From Mycobacterium sp. 155 (GTDB taxonomy: Bacteria > Actinomycetota > Actinomycetes > Mycobacteriales > Mycobacteriaceae), in assembly GCF_000373905.1 (NCBI RefSeq), contig NZ_KB892705.1, positions 3,732,478 to 3,796,477 of the forward strand: a stretch of DNA of 64,000 nucleotides, written 5' to 3'. Shown one piece after another: positions 15,671-26,310 of the stretch (positions are counted from its first letter, which is position 1; the number at the start of each line of letters is the position of its first letter). The translations under genes and the position numbers were made by a program. The notes beneath the pieces were generated by a model. The model did not search any database. It was not told the origin of the DNA and saw only the letters and a program-made list of their open reading frames with translations.

Positions 15671-17082
15671 CCACCGCACCCCAGTCACCGGTTACCGTGA
15701 CACCGCCGCTACCCAACCGGCGCAACGCGGAACTACTTCTGCTGGGGTTCGCGGCACTGATCACCACTGTCGCGTTACTGATCGTCGAGGCCAATCAGGA
15801 GCAGGGCATCACCTGGGACCTGCTCCGGTACACCGTCGGGTATCTCGCGCTCTTCGGCACCGCCCATCTGGCGGTACGCCGCTTCGCGCCCTACGCCGAC
15901 CCGCTGCTGCTGCCCGTGGTCGCGCTGCTCAACGGACTCGGCCTGGTGATGATCCATCGCCTGGACCTGGCAAAGGGCACCTCGAACTCCGACGGTCTCG
16001 GTGGCACCGCCAACCAGCAGATGCTGTGGACGCTGCTGGGAGTCGCGGCGTTCTGCGTGGTGGTCATCTTCCTGCACGATCACCGTATGCTCGCCCGCTA
16101 CGGTTACGTCTGCGGACTGACCGGCCTTGTGCTGCTGGTGATTCCCGCCCTGCTGCCGGCGAAGTACTCCGAGCAGTACGGCGCCAAGATCTGGATTCAG
16201 TTCAAGGGCTTCTCAATTCAACCAGCCGAGCTCTCCAAAATCCTGCTGCTCATCTTCTTCGCCGCCGTGCTGGTGGCCAAGCGTGAGCTGTTCACCAGTG
16301 CCGGCAAACACGTCTTCGGCATGGATCTGCCCCGGCCTCGCGACCTGGCGCCACTGTTGTTGGCGTGGATCGCGTCGATCGGCGTCATGGTCTTCGAAAA
16401 AGACTTGGGCGCTTCACTTCTGCTCTACGCGTCGTTCCTCACGCTGCTCTACATCGCCACCGAACGGCTCAGCTGGGTGGTAATCGGTTTGGCCCTGTTC
16501 GCAGCGGGAAGCGTTGTGGCGTATCACATTTTCACCCATGTGCAGGTGCGGGTGCAGAACTGGTTGGATCCGTTCGCCGATCCTGATGGCGCCGGCTACC
16601 AGATGGTGCAGTCGCTGTTCAGCTTTGCCACCGGTGGCATCTTCGGCACCGGCCTCGGCAACGGTCAGCCCGGCACGGTTCCGGAGGCTTCCACCGACTT
16701 CATCATCTCCGCCATCGGTGAAGAGCTCGGATTGGTCGGTCTCGCCGGCGTGCTGATGCTCTACACGATCCTGATCATCCGCGGCATGCGCACCGCCATC
16801 GCCGTGCGGGACAGCTTCGGCAAGCTGCTCGCCGGCGGATTGTCCTCGACGCTGGCGATTCAGCTGTTCATCGTCGTCGGTGGCGTCACCAAGCTCATCC
16901 CGGAAAGCGGTCTCACCACGCCGTGGATGTCCTACGGCGGCTCGTCACTGTTGGCGAACTATGTGCTGCTGGCCATCCTGGTTCGGATCTCACACGGTGC
17001 ACGCAGGCCGATCACCACCACCCGGCAACCCAACGCAACCCCGATCGCCGCGGCGAAGACCGAGGTGATCGAGAAGGTATGA
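15667..17082 (+). CDS. rodA: SEDS-family peptidoglycan glycosyltransferase RodA
   Basis: The 471-residue protein is strongly hydrophobic with about 12 membrane segments. SEDS landmarks are present: GAKIWIQFKGFSIQPAEL, FEKDLGASLL, QNWLDPFADPDGAGYQ and the conserved end SGLTTPWMSYGGSSLLANY. RodA polymerises lipid II glycan chains during elongation, working with the class B transpeptidase encoded next. The start overlaps pstP and the end overlaps pbpA, so the proteins are coupled. Confidence 0.95.
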   Translation: MTTAPQSPVTVTPPLPNRRNAELLLLGFAALITTVALLIVEANQEQGITWDLLRYTVGYLALFGTAHLAVRRFAPYADPLLLPVVALLNGLGLVMIHRLDLAKGTSNSDGLGGTANQQMLWTLLGVAAFCVVVIFLHDHRMLARYGYVCGLTGLVLLVIPALLPAKYSEQYGAKIWIQFKGFSIQPAELSKILLLIFFAAVLVAKRELFTSAGKHVFGMDLPRPRDLAPLLLAWIASIGVMVFEKDLGASLLLYASFLTLLYIATERLSWVVIGLALFAAGSVVAYHIFTHVQVRVQNWLDPFADPDGAGYQMVQSLFSFATGGIFGTGLGNGQPGTVPEASTDFIISAIGEELGLVGLAGVLMLYTILIIRGMRTAIAVRDSFGKLLAGGLSSTLAIQLFIVVGGVTKLIPESGLTTPWMSYGGSSLLANYVLLAILVRISHGARRPITTTRQPNATPIAAAKTEVIEKV

Positions 17083-18557
17083 ACACCTCGCTGCGCCGGG
17101 TTGCCGTCACGATCATGGTGCTGATCGTGTTGTTGCTGGCCAACGCCACCCTGACCCAGGTGTTCACGGCCGACGGGCTCCGGGCCGACCCGCGCAATCA
17201 GCGTGTGCTGCTCGACGAGTACTCCCGCCAGCGCGGCCAGATCACCGCGGGCGGCCAACTGCTCGCCTACTCGGTGTCGACCGACAACCGGTTCCGCTTC
17301 CTGCGGGTATACCCGAACCCGCTGGTATACGCCCCGGTCACCGGGTTCTACTCGCTGGCTTACTCCAGCACTGGGCTGGAACGGGCCGAGGACACCATCC
17401 TCAACGGTTCCGACGAGCGGCTGTTCGGCCGCCGGTTGGCCGACTTCTTCACCGGTCGTAATCCGCGCGGCGGAAATGTCGACACGACGATCAAGCCGCA
17501 GGTGCAGCAAGCCGCCTGGGATGCCATGCAGAGCGGCTGCGACAACGGCCCGTGCAAGGGTTCTGTGGTCGCGCTGGAGCCTTCTACCGGCAAGATCCTG
17601 GCCATGGTGTCGTCGCCGTCGTACGACCCCAACCTGCTGGCGACCCACGACCTGAGCGCGCAGGCCGCCGCCTGGCAGAAGCTGCGCGATGACCAGACCT
17701 CGCCGCTGCTCAACCGGGCGATTTCGGAGACCTACCCGCCGGGCTCCACGTTCAAGGTCATCACGACTGCCGCGGCACTGCAGGCGGGCGCCACCACAGA
17801 CACTCAGCTGACGTCGGCGGCGCGGACCAACCTGCCGGACAGCACGGCGACGCTGGAGAACTTCGGTGGCGCCCCGTGCGGTCCCGCCCCGACGGTGTCA
17901 CTGCGGGAAGCTTTCGCCAAGTCCTGCAACACGGCATTCGTGCAGTTGGGCCTCGACACTGGCACCGACAAGCTCAAGAGCACCGCGCAGGCGTTCGGCC
18001 TGGACACCACACCCCCGGCCATCCCGCTACAGGTCGCCGAATCCACCACCGGGCCCATCGACGACGGTGCGGCGCTGGGAATGTCGAGCATCGGGCAGCG
18101 TGACGTGGCAATGACCCCGCTGCAGAATGCCGTGGTGGCCGCCACCGTCGCCAATGGCGGTGTCGCCATGCGGCCCTACCTGGTCGATAGCCTGAAAGGG
18201 CCCGACCTGGCCACCATCAGCACCACTGCCCCCGTCCAAGAGCGCCGGGCGGTGTCACCGCAGGTCGCCGCTACACTTACGAACTTGATGGTCGGCGCCG
18301 AGCAGGTGACGCAGCAGAAGGGAGCCATCGCCGGCGTGCAGATCGCTTCGAAAACCGGTACGGCGGAGCACGGGACAGACCCCCGCAACACTCCGCCGCA
18401 CGCCTGGTATATCGCCTTTGCACCGGCCACGGACCCGAAGGTCGCGGTCGCGGTGCTGGTCGAGGATGGCGGGGACCGGTTGTCGGCCACCGGCGGCGCA
18501 CTGGCCGCCCCCATCGGACGCGCCACCATCGCGGCGGCGCTGCGGGAGGGATCATGA
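17079..18557 (+). CDS. pbpA: Class B penicillin-binding protein PbpA
   Basis: The ATG at 17079 overlaps the rodA stop and opens a 492-residue protein. It has one N-terminal membrane anchor (VAVTIMVLIVLLLANATL), a dimerisation region and a transpeptidase domain. The active-site motifs are intact: STFK with Ser223, SCN with Ser282 and KTG with Lys425. It cross-links peptidoglycan and is needed for normal septation in mycobacteria. The matching SEDS partner is the gene directly upstream. Confidence 0.95.
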   Translation: MNTSLRRVAVTIMVLIVLLLANATLTQVFTADGLRADPRNQRVLLDEYSRQRGQITAGGQLLAYSVSTDNRFRFLRVYPNPLVYAPVTGFYSLAYSSTGLERAEDTILNGSDERLFGRRLADFFTGRNPRGGNVDTTIKPQVQQAAWDAMQSGCDNGPCKGSVVALEPSTGKILAMVSSPSYDPNLLATHDLSAQAAAWQKLRDDQTSPLLNRAISETYPPGSTFKVITTAAALQAGATTDTQLTSAARTNLPDSTATLENFGGAPCGPAPTVSLREAFAKSCNTAFVQLGLDTGTDKLKSTAQAFGLDTTPPAIPLQVAESTTGPIDDGAALGMSSIGQRDVAMTPLQNAVVAATVANGGVAMRPYLVDSLKGPDLATISTTAPVQERRAVSPQVAATLTNLMVGAEQVTQQKGAIAGVQIASKTGTAEHGTDPRNTPPHAWYIAFAPATDPKVAVAVLVEDGGDRLSATGGALAAPIGRATIAAALREGS

Positions 18558-18639
18558 GTGACGCTTGCGGGCGGATCGTGAGTTCGCGCGAGCGGATCGT
18601 CGGTTCAGCATGCGTCAAGCGAGTCTGGGAGGTGGATAT
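18558..18639 (+). repeat. pbpA-pknA spacer with a duplicated 21-bp unit
   Basis: In this otherwise tightly packed operon an 82-bp gap contains GCGGATCGT at 18571 and 18592 within a roughly 21-bp direct repeat, followed by GGGAGGTGG, the ribosome-binding site of pknA. Confidence 0.55.
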
Positions 18640-19937
<1,298 letters not shown>

Positions 19938-19941
<4 letters not shown>

Positions 19942-21818
19942 CGACTCCTCAGCACCTTTCCGACCGATACGAACTCGGCGAGATCCTCGGCTTCGGCGGC
20001 ATGTCCGAAGTCCATCTGGCGCGGGACCAGCGCCTGCACCGTGATGTCGCGGTCAAGGTGCTGCGCGCGGACCTGGCCCGCGACCCCAGCTTCTACCTGC
20101 GTTTCCGCCGCGAAGCGCAGAACGCCGCCGCGCTGAACCACCCCGCGATCGTCGCGGTCTACGACACCGGCGAGGCCGAAACGCCGAACGGGCCGCTGCC
20201 CTACATCGTGATGGAGTACGTCGACGGCGTCACACTGCGCGACATCATCCACAACGACGGGCCTGTCCCCCCGCGGCGGGCGATCGAGATCATCGCCGAC
20301 GCCTGCCAGGCGCTGAACTTCAGCCACCAGCACGGCATCATCCATCGCGACGTCAAGCCGGCCAACATCATGATCAGCAAGAACAACGCTGTGAAGGTGA
20401 TGGACTTCGGCATCGCCCGAGCGTTGGCAGACGTCAACAGCGTCACCCAGACGGCCGCGGTGATCGGCACCGCTCAATACCTGTCGCCTGAACAGGCGCG
20501 CGGCGAGCCCGTCGATGCCCGCTCGGACGTCTACTCGCTGGGCTGCGTGCTCTACGAAATCCTTACGGGAGAGCCACCTTTCATCGGTGATTCACCGGTC
20601 GCGGTGGCCTATCAGCATGTCCGCGAGGACCCGGTACCACCGTCGACGCGGCATCCGGGTATCCCGCCAGAACTCGACGCGGTGGTGCTCAAGGCGCTGG
20701 CCAAGAATCCCGACAACCGGTACCAGTCGGCGGCGGAGATGCGCGCGGATCTGGTGCGGGTGCACAGCGGCGAGGCTCCGGACGCGCCCAAGGTGCTCAC
20801 CGACGCCGAACGCACGTCGATGATGACGCAGTCCGGCCCGATGTCGTTCGGCGCGCAGACCGAGCACATGCCCGCCCCCATTCAACCCATGGCCGCCGGC
20901 CGGGACCGCAACGCTTCGATCGGTCGCTGGCTGATCGCGGTGGCGGTGCTGGCGGTGCTGACCGTGGTGGTGACGGTGGCGATCAACATGATCGGTGACC
21001 GCCCGCGCGATGTGCAGGTCCCGGATGTGACGGGCCAGACCGCCGACGACGCGGTCGCTGCGCTGCAGAACCGGGGCTTCCGGACCCACATAGACCGTCA
21101 GCCGGACAACACGGTCCCGCCCGAGAAGGTCATCAGCACTGATCCGGCCGCCAACTCGCAGGCCAGCGCCGGGGATGACGTCGCCATCACAGTCTCGACC
21201 GGCCCGAACCAGGCACTCGTGCCTGACGTCACGGGACTCAGCCCAGTGCAGGCCAGGGACAAGCTCAAGGCTGCCGGGTTCGAGAAATACAAGGAATCGC
21301 CCAGCGCCTCCACGCCGGAGCAGAAGGACAAGGTGATCGCGACCATCCCGCCGGCGAATCAGACGTCGGCGATCACCAACGAGATCACCATCGTGGTGGG
21401 CTCAGGGCCGGGCAGCAAGATCGTGCCCGATTGCGCCGGACAGAGTCCCGATGTGTGTAAGCAGATCTTCAACGCTGCGGGGTTCCCCAACACGGTCAGT
21501 GTCGATGTCGACAGCCCGCAGCCTAAGGGGCAGGTCGTCGGCACCGAGCCGGCCTCCGAACAGAACGTCCCGGTCGACACCCTGATCCAGATCCGGGTGT
21601 CGCGCGGCAACCAGTTCGTCATGCCGGATGTACGCGGGGGATTCTGGACCGACGTCGAGGCCAACCTGCGTAATGCGTACGGCTGGACGGGGAACCTCAA
21701 CCGTGCCCCCGATGTATCGAACAGCGGTCAGCGGACCAACGCCGTGGTGACCCAGAGCCCGTCTCCGGGCACCCCGGTGAACTTCGGGGATCCGATTACG
21801 CTGGCGTTCGCTTCGTAG
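19938..21818 (+). CDS. pknB: Ser/Thr protein kinase PknB with four PASTA domains
   Basis: The ATG at 19938 overlaps the pknA stop; the 626-residue product equals the length of M. tuberculosis PknB. The kinase domain (about 1-280) shows GFGGMSEVH, Lys40 in [14 protein letters not shown] with Asp138 and DFGIA. After the juxtamembrane linker and one membrane segment (about 333-353) come four extracellular PASTA repeats, starting near [30 protein letters not shown] and [15 protein letters not shown] domains sense muropeptides or lipid II. Known targets encoded in this same window are CwlM, the MurJ fusion and the FHA proteins. The 3' end overlaps the convergent trpG by 23 bp. Confidence 0.96.
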
Positions 21819-22470
21819 CCGCGGCAACCGCGCGGCCGACCTCGTCCTCGAGCTGACGCACAAGGTTCTCGTCCGGCGGGCAACCGCAGAGCACCAACCA
21901 GTTGGCAAGCATCCGGTGCCCGCCCTCGGTGAGGATCGATTCGGGGTGGAATTGCACACCGTGGATGGGCAACTCACGGTGACGCACGGCCATGATGACG
22001 CCGCTGTCGGTCTGCCCGATCACCTCGAGGCCGGCCGGCACGGTTTCGGGCAGGATCGTCAGCGAGTGGTACCGGGTGGCGGTGAATGGATCCGGAAGTC
22101 CTCGCAGCACACCGGCATCCGCGTGATGCACCACGCTGGTCTTGCCGTGCAGCAGCTCCGGGGCCCGGTCCACGGTGCCGCCGAACGCGACGCCGATGGC
22201 CTGATGTCCCAGGCACACACCGAGCAGGGGAGTACCCGCCTCAGCGCAGGCGCGGACCAGCGGGATCGACGCACCCGCACGTTCCGGCGTGCCCGGACCT
22301 GGGCTCAACAGCACCCCGTCGAAGTCCTGTGCTGCCTTCGCGATATCGGCTTCGGTGGCCAGCCGCGCGTCGTCGTTACGCCACACCTGCGCGTGCACCC
22401 CGAGCTGGCCCAGGTACTGGACCAGGTTGAACACGAAACTGTCGTAGTTGTCGACCACCAGAACCTGCAT
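21796..22470 (-). CDS. Glutamine amidotransferase, anthranilate/aminodeoxychorismate synthase component II
   Basis: This 224-residue class I glutamine amidotransferase begins LVVDNYDSFVFNLVQYL. It has GVCLGHQAIG with the nucleophilic Cys, and HPESILTEGG with the catalytic His and Glu. It supplies ammonia to a chorismate-using partner for anthranilate (tryptophan) or p-aminobenzoate (folate) synthesis. The orthologue at this locus is called trpG or pabA in mycobacteria and may serve both pathways; no chorismate-binding partner is nearby. It converges on pknB with a 23-bp overlap. Confidence 0.9.
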   Translation of the reverse strand: MQVLVVDNYDSFVFNLVQYLGQLGVHAQVWRNDDARLATEADIAKAAQDFDGVLLSPGPGTPERAGASIPLVRACAEAGTPLLGVCLGHQAIGVAFGGTVDRAPELLHGKTSVVHHADAGVLRGLPDPFTATRYHSLTILPETVPAGLEVIGQTDSGVIMAVRHRELPIHGVQFHPESILTEGGHRMLANWLVLCGCPPDENLVRQLEDEVGRAVAAATKRTPA

Positions 22471-22487
22471 CGGCCCAGGTTACCGAC

Positions 22488-23237
22488 TCAATACCCGATG
22501 GGACCCGCCGGCTGGGCATAGCGCATCCGGACCGGCTCGGTATGCCCGACGAGGTCCACCTGGGCGCGGGGTTCCTCGACGTAACCGAGCCCGAACCGCA
22601 CCACGTACCGCTTATAGAGCGTGACGAGGGGAGCTGCAGCCAGCGCGGCCTGCATGGCACCCGCGTCACCGACCGCGGTGATGACATACGGCGGGCTGTA
22701 GGTGCGGCCGTTGAGCAGGAGAGTATTTCCGACACAACGCGGCGCGGAGCCGGCCATGATGCGCTGATCCTGCATCTGGATACCTTCTGCGCCCGCACTC
22801 CACAGCGCGTTGAGCACGGCTTGGATGTCTTGCTGGTGCACCACCAGGTCGTCTGGCGCGGCGTCCCCCGGGAATCGGCCCTGGGCGTCGCGCTGAGCAT
22901 CGTTGAGGGTCACCACCAGACCCGGTCCACGCATCGGGGTGATGTCTGCATCGACAGCCAACGCGTCGGCACGTCCGGTGATGGCTTTCAGCGCGGCGTG
23001 TGAGGTCGGCGTGCCACCGTGATGGCTGTCGACTTGGTCGGCCAACGCGTCCCGTTGGGCGGTCAACCGCTCGACCGACTGTTGAGCCTCACGCACCAGG
23101 TCGACCAGACGCGGCGCGTCGCTGCGGCGGATCTCGCCACCGCCCGAAACCCCGTGGGTCGCGGCCAGCAGCAAACCCGCCAGCAGGCACACCACCGGCA
23201 CGCCAAACCGCCACCGGGATCGGCGCGGTCGGTCCAT
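22488..23237 (-). CDS. DUF881 membrane-anchored protein
   Basis: The ATG at 23237 follows AGGGGAGAAA and starts MDRPRRSRWRFG; a longer frame to 23282 has no good ribosome-binding site. The 249-residue protein has one N-terminal membrane anchor (VVCLLAGLLLAATHGV), a coiled-coil segment (LVDLVREAQQSVERLTAQRDALADQ, shown here only in outline as residues about 40-65) and a DUF881 domain with GPGLVVTLNDA and GAEGIQMQDQRI. The function is unknown. Its position between trpG and crgA is conserved (Rv0012), suggesting an envelope or division role. It is divergent from crgA. Confidence 0.85.
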   Translation of the reverse strand: MDRPRRSRWRFGVPVVCLLAGLLLAATHGVSGGGEIRRSDAPRLVDLVREAQQSVERLTAQRDALADQVDSHHGGTPTSHAALKAITGRADALAVDADITPMRGPGLVVTLNDAQRDAQGRFPGDAAPDDLVVHQQDIQAVLNALWSAGAEGIQMQDQRIMAGSAPRCVGNTLLLNGRTYSPPYVITAVGDAGAMQAALAAAPLVTLYKRYVVRFGLGYVEEPRAQVDLVGHTEPVRMRYAQPAGPIGY

Positions 23238-23332
23238 CGATTTCTCCCCTGGACGTGCAGCTACGTTAGTGTCGTGAAGCATCCTGCTTCCATCGTCGCA
23301 CCGTGTGACGCCGACTGCCCGTGAAGGTACCC

Positions 23333-23617
23333 ATGCCCAAGTCCAAAGTCCGTAAGAAGAACGACTTCACCATCAAGCCGGTGAGCCGGACACCGGTCAA
23401 GGTCAAGGCCGGACCGTCCAGTATCTGGTTCGTGGCGCTGTTCATCGGGCTGATGCTGTTCGGCCTGATTTGGCTGCTGGTGTTCCAGCTCGCTGCCACC
23501 AATCCGATCGACACTCCGTCGTTCCTGCAATGGATGGCCGAGTTAGGTCCGTGGAACTACGCGATCGCGTTTGCCTTCATGATCACCGGACTTTTGCTCA
23601 CGATGCGCTGGCACTGA
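23333..23617 (+). CDS. crgA: Cell division protein CrgA
   Basis: The ATG at 23333 gives a 94-residue protein ([13 protein letters not shown]), close to the 93 residues of M. tuberculosis CrgA. It has a basic cytoplasmic N-terminus and two membrane segments ([20 protein letters not shown] and [17 protein letters not shown]). CrgA helps assemble the septal machinery by binding FtsZ, FtsQ, FtsI and CwsA, whose gene lies at 24900. Confidence 0.93.
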   Translation: MPKSKVRKKNDFTIKPVSRTPVKVKAGPSSIWFVALFIGLMLFGLIWLLVFQLAATNPIDTPSFLQWMAELGPWNYAIAFAFMITGLLLTMRWH

Positions 23618-23715
23618 GCTGCGGCGATACGATGATGAATTCATCGCACGTTCCAGGCGCCGAGGATTCAGCAACGTCGCGGCGGTCCAATCACATCGTT
23701 GTTATTCATCCCCAC

Positions 23716-23737
23716 TGTGGATAGCACCTGTGGATAA
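23716..23737 (-). promoter_or_regulatory. Pair of DnaA-box-like sites away from oriC
   Basis: On the minus strand TTATCCACA (23729-23737) matches the classical DnaA box exactly, and CTATCCACA (23716-23724) has one mismatch. Their start spacing is 13 bp. They lie in the crgA to PH-protein intergenic region, about 15 kb from oriC. They may be chance matches or a DnaA-titration or regulatory site. Confidence 0.4.
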
Positions 23738-23772
23738 CTTCATTAGCCACGGTAAGAGGGTGTGACAAACCT

Positions 23773-24180
23773 GTGCAGCAAACGCAGTGGAGTCCGTCGA
23801 CGTTGGGAATCCTCGCTTGCGGCATAACCGGACTCGTCATGGCTACCGGGGCTGTGACTTTGATCACAGATTCTCCGGGACGTGTTCTGGCCGGCGTTGC
23901 GGGGGTGGGATTGATCACCTTTGCAAGCTTCTCGTGGCGCGCGCGGCCGAAGCTGGCAATCACCGGCGAGGGCTTGGCGATCGGCGGTTGGTGGCGCACC
24001 CGAACACTCCGCCGCAATGACATCCGGTCGATCCGCATCACCGAGTTCCGGCGGATCGGGCGGAAAGTGCGACTCCTGGAGGTCGACACCGTCGATGACC
24101 GGCTGACCGTCTTCACCCGGTGGGACCTTGGGACCGATCCGTTGGACGTTCTCGACGCCCTGAAAGCGGCCGGCTACTAG
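23773..24180 (+). CDS. PH-domain membrane protein (Rv0010c-like)
   Basis: This 135-residue protein has two N-terminal membrane segments (LGILACGITGLVMATGAVTL and VLAGVAGVGLITFASF). A small bacterial PH-like domain follows with LAITGEGLAIGGWWRTRTL and RLLEVDTVDDRLTVFTRWDLG. It starts at GTG 23773. The family's role is unknown. The order crgA - PH protein - ppiA is the one seen in M. tuberculosis. Confidence 0.82.
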   Translation: MQQTQWSPSTLGILACGITGLVMATGAVTLITDSPGRVLAGVAGVGLITFASFSWRARPKLAITGEGLAIGGWWRTRTLRRNDIRSIRITEFRRIGRKVRLLEVDTVDDRLTVFTRWDLGTDPLDVLDALKAAGY

Positions 24181-24194
24181 ATCTGTCCGCACAA

Positions 24195-24232
24195 ACGACG
24201 CGACGCCCCCGCGCAGGAGGGCGTCGCGTCGT
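24195..24232. terminator. Strong bidirectional hairpin terminator
   Basis: ACGACGCGACGCCC and GGGCGTCGCGTCGT form a perfect 14-bp stem with a 10-base loop between the convergent PH-protein and ppiA genes. No T-tract follows on either strand, as is common for mycobacterial terminators. Confidence 0.75.
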
Positions 24233-24250
24233 CTGGCGAACTCTAGAAGA

Positions 24251-24778
24251 TCAGGACACGGTGACCGATTCGATCACGACCGGCTCGGTCGGACGGTCTC
24301 CACGATCGGTCGCCGTGGTCGCGATGGCGTCGACCACTTTCTGCGACTCGGGGTCGACGACCTCGCCGAAGATGGTGTGCCTGCGGTTCAGGTGGGGCGT
24401 CTTGCCCACCGTGATGAAGAACTGGGAGCCGTTGGTGCCCGGCCCGGCGTTGGCCATGGCCAGCAGGTAGGGCTTGTCGAACTGCAGTTCCGGGTGGAAC
24501 TCGTCGGCGAACTGGTATCCCGGCCCGCCACGGCCCGTGCCCGTCGGGTCACCGCCCTGGATCATGAAGCCGTCGATGACACGGTGGAAGACGGCCCCGT
24601 CGTAGAAGGGACCGGACGTGCCGCCGGAAGCGTTCTCGGTGCTGTAGTCCTTGGTGCCTTGCGCCAACCCAACGAAATTGGCCACGGTCTTCGGAGCGTG
24701 GTTTCCGAACAGTGCGATCTTGATGTCACCGCGGTTGGTGTGCAGGGTCGCCGTCGCGGTCTGAATGGGACTCGTCAC
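24251..24778 (-). CDS. ppiA: Cyclophilin-type peptidyl-prolyl cis-trans isomerase
   Basis: The GTG at 24778 ([17 protein letters not shown]) gives 175 residues, near the 182 of M. tuberculosis PpiA; upstream codons are not conserved. Cyclophilin motifs are complete: [20 protein letters not shown] with catalytic Arg and Phe, [13 protein letters not shown], and HTIFGEVVD. It accelerates isomerisation of prolyl bonds. No signal peptide is seen, so it is cytoplasmic. Confidence 0.93.
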   Translation of the reverse strand: MTSPIQTATATLHTNRGDIKIALFGNHAPKTVANFVGLAQGTKDYSTENASGGTSGPFYDGAVFHRVIDGFMIQGGDPTGTGRGGPGYQFADEFHPELQFDKPYLLAMANAGPGTNGSQFFITVGKTPHLNRRHTIFGEVVDPESQKVVDAIATTATDRGDRPTEPVVIESVTVS

Positions 24779-24899
24779 GAGGGTTGAGTCTGCCACTACG
24801 GTCTGCAGCCCCAACCAGCACCCGTCAGTTACCCACCTGAACGGCGCCGAGATGGCAGGCTGGTGTGCAGCTTTCCCCACGGCGGCAGAAAGGTACGAG

Positions 24900-25307
24900 A
24901 TGACCGCTACGACCGACGACCGGCTGGCCCCCAATCAACGACTGGCGCGTGGCCTGAAGTACTCCGCGATGGGCTCCGTCGACGTCTCCCGGGGTGTTGT
25001 GGGGTTATGCCTGCAGGCGGCCGTGGCAGCAGGAACAAGTGCGCGCAGGCGCTACCAGGACGGCCAGCTGCGCCATCAGCTGGCGGCGGTGGCGGAGAGG
25101 CTGGAAGAGGCGCTGCCCGACGTTCTCGCCGACGCGGTCCCGGCCAAGTCGAAGTCCAAGTGCCGGCGTCGACCCTGGCTCATCGCCGGGGTCGCCGCTG
25201 CGGTGCTGGCCGGGGGAGCGGTGGCCTTCTCCGTCGTGCGCCGTACCAAGCGGCCCGAGCCGCCCGCGACGCTACCGCCGAGCGTGGAAGTCTCGCCCAA
25301 GCCGTAG
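24900..25307 (+). CDS. cwsA: Cell wall synthesis protein CwsA
   Basis: The ATG at 24900, after AAGGTACGAG, gives a 135-residue protein beginning [16 protein letters not shown] heptad-rich middle ([17 protein letters not shown]) precedes one C-terminal membrane segment ([21 protein letters not shown]) and a short tail. Position, size and topology match Rv0008c/CwsA, which binds CrgA and Wag31 and is needed for polar growth and septation. The identification rests mainly on synteny and topology. Confidence 0.8.
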   Translation: MTATTDDRLAPNQRLARGLKYSAMGSVDVSRGVVGLCLQAAVAAGTSARRRYQDGQLRHQLAAVAERLEEALPDVLADAVPAKSKSKCRRRPWLIAGVAAAVLAGGAVAFSVVRRTKRPEPPATLPPSVEVSPKP

Positions 25308-25339
25308 CGGCGGAGTCGAACACCCAATTCGACGCCGGA

Positions 25340-25522
25340 TTACTTGTTGCCGGCCACTTTGACGCGATCCCTGCGTACGAAGTCGCGTGGATCGTCGTCA
25401 GGGACCTCTGAGCAGGTGCATCGTTGGTCCTCAGGAACATCGGCCATGACACTGTCGACGTGCTGACCACAGCCCGCCCAGCCGGTCTTACCGCATATTG
25501 CGCACCGCACGGGGTAACACAT
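25340..25522 (-). CDS. Small Cys-rich (zinc-ribbon-like) protein
   Basis: A 60-residue frame starts MCYPVRCAICGKTGWAGCGQ and continues with SVMADVPEDQRCTC. The spacing of the Cys and His residues (C-x4-C-x2-C, CGQH, CTC) suggests a metal-binding knuckle. Very similar mini-proteins are widespread in actinobacteria, to my memory, with the same CYPVRC..CGKTTWAGCGQHV opening. Its start is 15 bp downstream of the peroxiredoxin stop, so the two may be cotranscribed. The function is unknown. Confidence 0.72.
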   Translation of the reverse strand: MCYPVRCAICGKTGWAGCGQHVDSVMADVPEDQRCTCSEVPDDDPRDFVRRDRVKVAGNK

Positions 25523-25537
25523 GAGGCTCTCCTCTCG

Positions 25538-26269
25538 CTAGGCGTGGCCGTCAGCGCGGATGGCGGACTCGACGTCGACGGCGGAGAGCTCCTTGGTGCA
25601 GAAGAACCAGTCCGCGCATTCGACACCTTCGGTCTGACCACCCATCCGTTCCTGTGCGGTCCCGCACGAACCTGGTGGGGGCACGATCACCGGCTCGCCG
25701 GGACGCCAGTCGGCCGGCATCGCGACATCGAAGTGGTCGGCTGTTTGCAGGGCCTTGACCACGCGCAGCAACTCGTCGAAGTTACGGCCGAGGCTGAGCG
25801 GGTAGTAGATGATCGCGCGGACGATCCCCTTCGGGTCGATGACAAACACTGCACGCACCGCCTTGGCGGAGTCCTCGCCGGGCATGATCATCCCGTATTT
25901 CCGCGCGACCTCCATCGAAATGTCCTCGATGAGCGGGAATGTGACCTCGACATCTCGCATGTCGCGGAACGCGATCTTGTCCTTGATCGTGCGCAACCAG
26001 GCGATGTGACTGTAGAGACCGTCCACCGACAAGCCCACCAGTTCCGTGTTGTAGTCCGCGAATTGCTGCTGCATGGCGGCGAAGGTCATGAACTCGCTGG
26101 TGCACACCGGGGTGAAGTCCGCCGGATGCGAAAACAGGATGACCCACTTGCCGGCGTAGTCGACGGGAAAGTTGATCTGACCCTGCGTTGTGACGGCGGT
26201 GAACGCCGGAGCATGGTCTCCGATGCGGGGCATGGCGGTTACGGGGCTTGGCGTCTCTGCGATGGTCAT
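25538..26269 (-). CDS. Peroxiredoxin of the Prx6/archaeal-type thioredoxin peroxidase group
   Basis: The ATG at 26269 gives 243 residues starting MTIAETPSPVTAMPRIG. The AhpC/TSA fold has the peroxidatic motif FSHPADFTPVCTSE with Cys56. The long C-terminal extension carries further Cys residues in PGSCGTAQERM and VECADWFFCTKEL; the latter matches the resolving-Cys segment of archaeal-type enzymes, so a 2-Cys mechanism is likely. It reduces hydrogen peroxide or organic peroxides. The promoter region holds a perfect 20-bp palindrome of CsoR/CstR type, suggesting induction by copper or reactive sulfur. Confidence 0.88.
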   Translation of the reverse strand: MTIAETPSPVTAMPRIGDHAPAFTAVTTQGQINFPVDYAGKWVILFSHPADFTPVCTSEFMTFAAMQQQFADYNTELVGLSVDGLYSHIAWLRTIKDKIAFRDMRDVEVTFPLIEDISMEVARKYGMIMPGEDSAKAVRAVFVIDPKGIVRAIIYYPLSLGRNFDELLRVVKALQTADHFDVAMPADWRPGEPVIVPPPGSCGTAQERMGGQTEGVECADWFFCTKELSAVDVESAIRADGHA

Positions 26270-26310
26270 CGTGGTGAATCCTTCCGATAGAACGTGACAC
26301 CAGTAGGAAC

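Noticed and set aside
24765..24899. N-terminal extension of cwsA to 24765
   Set aside because: It would overlap the ppiA start region and adds residues unlike the family; ATG 24900 has a suitable upstream purine-rich site.
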